Origin: Arthrobacter sp. Bz4
GTDB taxonomy: Bacteria; Actinomycetota; Actinomycetes; Actinomycetales; Micrococcaceae
Direction: 5' to 3'
Assembly: GCF_003075455.1 (NCBI RefSeq)
Contig: NZ_QDAE01000003.1
Location: 218,052 to 282,051, forward strand
DNA length: 64,000 bases
Part shown: positions 62,217 through 64,000 of the stretch, one piece after another
Layout of the letters: the number at the start of each line of letters is the position of its first letter
How positions within the stretch are numbered: position 1 is the stretch's first letter
Program-made: the position numbers and the translations under genes
Notes under the pieces: generated by a model
Seen by the model: only the letters and a program-made list of their open reading frames with translations
Databases searched by the model: none
What the model was told of the DNA's origin: nothing

Positions 62217-62814
62217 TGGTTGTTGCCTCTCGGTGGCTCAGCCCTACACCGGGCTCGAAAACTGCCATGGTGAACGTGGCCGGTTCCATGGTTATATTCG
62301 CGTACGAGTGGGCGACGTCCCCGGGAAACGACACGGCGTCCCCGGTTTCGAGCACTATTGACTGCTCCCCCACCTGCACTGTGATCGAACCTTGCCGCAC
62401 CTGGAGAAACTCTTTGGTTCCCTTGGAGTGTGGCTCGCTCTCGTGGCGGTCCCCCGGCACGAATGTCCAGTCCCAAAGTTCGACGACATCGGGTGACTCG
62501 GAGCCTGCCACCAGCGTCCCCCTGCCACCGGCTTCGGAAGTCCAGAGGGCGGCTCTTTCACCGCTGCGTGTAACTGTCACGGGCTTCGCCGATGGAGACT
62601 CAACCAGCGAAGGCAGCCCGATGCCGAGAGCGTCGCTCAACCTCAACAGTGTTCCTACACTCGGGTTGGTGGCACCCTGCTCCACATTGATCAGCATGCG
62701 ACGACTCACGCCAGCAGCGTCTGCCAGCTGATCAAGAGTCAGGGATCGGGATTGACGCTCTTGTTTGATGCGGCTGCCAATTGCTGCCGCAAGCGCAGTG
62801 GGGTTACTTACCAT
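62209..62814 (-). CDS. XRE-family regulator with C-terminal cupin
   Basis: 201 residues. The HTH_3 domain (RIKQERQSRSLTLDQLADAA, GVSRRMLINVEQGATNPSVG) covers about residues 13-65; a cupin_2 sensor follows from about residue 115 (DWTFVPGDRHESEPHSKGTK, EFLQVRQGSITVQVGEQSI, VSFPGDVAHSYANI) with conserved His/Glu metal-site positions. Such XRE-cupin proteins regulate neighbouring transport or catabolic genes. ATG 62814 is used over a longer frame to 62850 because TATGCT lies 6 nt upstream. It is the first gene of the operon with B3/B4 and EamA, and operator-like repeats overlap its promoter. Confidence 0.93.
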   Translation of the reverse strand: MVSNPTALAAAIGSRIKQERQSRSLTLDQLADAAGVSRRMLINVEQGATNPSVGTLLRLSDALGIGLPSLVESPSAKPVTVTRSGERAALWTSEAGGRGTLVAGSESPDVVELWDWTFVPGDRHESEPHSKGTKEFLQVRQGSITVQVGEQSIVLETGDAVSFPGDVAHSYANITMEPATFTMAVFEPGVGLSHREATTNE

Positions 62815-62815
62815 A

Positions 62816-62864
62816 AGTGCAGCATACTGCACTTTGAGTGCAGTATACATTATCAGTGCAGTAT
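62816..62864. promoter_or_regulatory. Repeated palindromic operator of the XRE operon
   Basis: ATACTGCACT-3-AGTGCAGTAT (62824-62846) is a perfect palindrome with 10-bp arms. Further AGTGCA copies lie at 62816-62821 and AGTGCAGTAT at 62855-62864 (18 bp from the second arm). The first overlaps the -10 hexamer, so binding should block the polymerase; autoregulation by the XRE protein is the simplest reading. Confidence 0.78.
62821..62826 (-). promoter_or_regulatory. -10 hexamer of the XRE operon, leaderless
   Basis: TATGCT on the minus strand with 6 nt to the ATG at 62814; lies inside the operator repeats. Confidence 0.5.
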
Positions 62865-62970
62865 GCGTTGTCGAGCGCGACTGCTGTCTGGATGGGCGCC
62901 GCCTGTGGTCCGACGCTGCCTACGTCGCCGGAAGCACTCTAAGCAGTCAACGATAATCGGGGGCGCACTC

Positions 62971-64000
62971 TCAGAAGGGCGGGGGTATGTCGGGTGGTGG
63001 TGCTGGTGGTGGGTCGGCGGTGGTGAGGTAGGTTTCGCCGAGTGGTGAGATCGCGATGATCGTCCCGGGCTCGGGTTGTTGGTAGTGCCAGTAGCCTTCG
63101 GTTTTGAACATGTGGTGGCGTTTACACAGGGCCGCCAGATTCCCGTAGCTGGTCTTGCCGCCTTGGGACCAGGGGGTGGTGTGGTCGAGTTCGCAGAACA
63201 CCGCCAACCGGTTACACCCCGGATGCCGACACGTCCCATCCCGGACCCGGACCGCATCCTTCAGGTCCTGCGGGACCCGATACATGGTCGCATCAGCGCC
63301 TAACCTGGCCCCGGTAAAGGGGTGGGTGAGGATCCTGGTGAACGATGGTGCGTGCCCGGCGAGCTGACGTGCCGTCTCGGGATCAATCGGCCCGTAGCCT
63401 TCCAGCTCACCGGGAGCATCCCCGCCGAGGAGAGTCATCACCGGGACGGTGACGAACACCTTCGCCTGCACACCCCAATACGTGCTGGCCTCCCCCAGCT
63501 GACTAGCTGTTCCCGGCCAGCTCCGGTCAGCACCCGGGCCGGCCCCAGCGGCAGTACCAGGTTCGGTCCCAGCGGCAGGAGCAGGGCCAGCTGGGCTAGC
63601 TGGGTCGGGTGCGTCACTCATGTGTCCGGTGGGTCCGGCGCTGGTGAGGACATCCACGAGGACATCGGCCCTGAGCTGGGTGAGAGTTCTGGCCTCGTCG
63701 GGTCCTTGCAAGGCCCGGGCTGCGGTGTCGACGCGGTGGAAAATCCCGGCGGCCTGTTCGGTGGGCAGGAAGGCTGCGAGCCAGGCCATCCCGTCCTGCG
63801 CCGGGTCCAGATACACGCGACGGTCCTGGAGAGCCTTCCGGTGCCGCAGGGTGATCGATTCTGGGTGGAAGATGTCACGTAACCGTTGGGCCTGGCGGTA
63901 AAACTTCGCCACCGTGGTCTGACAGGCCAGACCGATGAGCTGGGCCTCGAATGCGGCCATCACGGCGGGAACGGTATCCGGGATACCAATCGCTTCCCCG
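62971..64000 (-). CDS. DUF222/HNH endonuclease-domain protein, N terminus cut off by the window
   Basis: The 3' 343 codons of a DUF222-HNH protein; the frame is open through the window edge. DUF222 part: MAAFEAQLIGLACQTTVAKF and RVYLDPAQDGMAWLAAFLPT; a Pro/Ala-rich linker (ASPAGPAPAAGTEPGTAAGA) lies in the middle; the HNH motif ELDHTTPWSQGG and NLAALCKRHH is near the C terminus, with zinc-binding CRHPGC before it. Such proteins are abundant, often multicopy, in high-GC actinobacteria; activity is generally unverified. The codons just upstream of ATG 63960 still read in frame, so the start is outside. Confidence 0.88.
   Translation of the reverse strand, partial: GEAIGIPDTVPAVMAAFEAQLIGLACQTTVAKFYRQAQRLRDIFHPESITLRHRKALQDRRVYLDPAQDGMAWLAAFLPTEQAAGIFHRVDTAARALQGPDEARTLTQLRADVLVDVLTSAGPTGHMSDAPDPASPAGPAPAAGTEPGTAAGAGPGADRSWPGTASQLGEASTYWGVQAKVFVTVPVMTLLGGDAPGELEGYGPIDPETARQLAGHAPSFTRILTHPFTGARLGADATMYRVPQDLKDAVRVRDGTCRHPGCNRLAVFCELDHTTPWSQGGKTSYGNLAALCKRHHMFKTEGYWHYQQPEPGTIIAISPLGETYLTTADPPPAPPPDIPPPF

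Overview
High-GC DNA coding densely on both strands, most consistent with an actinobacterium of the order Micrococcales, probably Micrococcaceae (Arthrobacter-like). The evidence is: the gene order mraZ-rsmH-ftsL-pbp-murE-murF-mraY-murD-ftsW-murG-murC-ftsQ-ftsZ-pgeF-yggS-sepF-yggT-divIVA with no ftsA; paired glnA/glnA2 around glnE; a GlnR-type box; polyphosphate glucokinase; class II DAHP synthase; an Rv2175c-type protein; and a MurE whose amino-acid-selecting motif is not the DNPR of diaminopimelate enzymes. Taxonomy is an inference; no rRNA is present.

Layout. 1-12.7 kb: a partial methionine aminopeptidase, an RDD membrane protein, glnA with a four-half-site GlnR-like box, a small HTH gene with a palindromic operator, glnE-glnA2, panB, a small SPOR-like protein, a second methionine aminopeptidase, ppgK, nrdR with a NrdR-box-like palindrome, and hisD. 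12.7-24.3 kb: accessory transport and metabolism (CPA1 antiporter, alanine-racemase-like enzyme, DHFR-like reductase, CaCA exchanger, zinc-ribbon protein, an sbtA/sbtB-like bicarbonate transporter pair, DUF1622, APC permease, a frameshifted lipoprotein, a membrane protein, a flavin reductase). 24.3-49.1 kb: dnaE, rluD-type synthase, lspA, then the division and cell-wall cluster, all on the minus strand with many 4-nt stop/start overlaps. 49.1-59.2 kb: DUF3040 protein, dinB, a polyprenyl diphosphate synthase, an Rv2175c-like protein, a LysM/transglycosylase protein, a PASTA Ser/Thr kinase, class II aroG and a PlsC-type acyltransferase; this resembles the order idsA2-Rv2175c-pknL-aroG of Mycobacterium tuberculosis. 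59.3-64 kb: an esterase and membrane protein pair, a tight XRE/cupin - B3/B4 - EamA operon with a repeated palindromic operator, and a 5'-truncated DUF222/HNH gene.

How the genes work together: glnA, glnE and glnA2 are nitrogen assimilation and its covalent control; mraZ to divIVA builds peptidoglycan precursors and the divisome; the PASTA kinase and LysM protein sit beside it as wall sensing and remodelling.

Two cross-cutting observations. First, seven otherwise well-preserved genes (ftsZ, murG, murF, ftsL, the LysM protein, the PASTA kinase and a lipoprotein) are each broken by what looks like one missing base, mostly in short G/C runs; four are normally essential, so base-calling or assembly error is the most economical explanation. 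Second, at least ten genes have a TANNNT hexamer ending exactly 6-7 nt before the start codon, which predicts extensive leaderless transcription.
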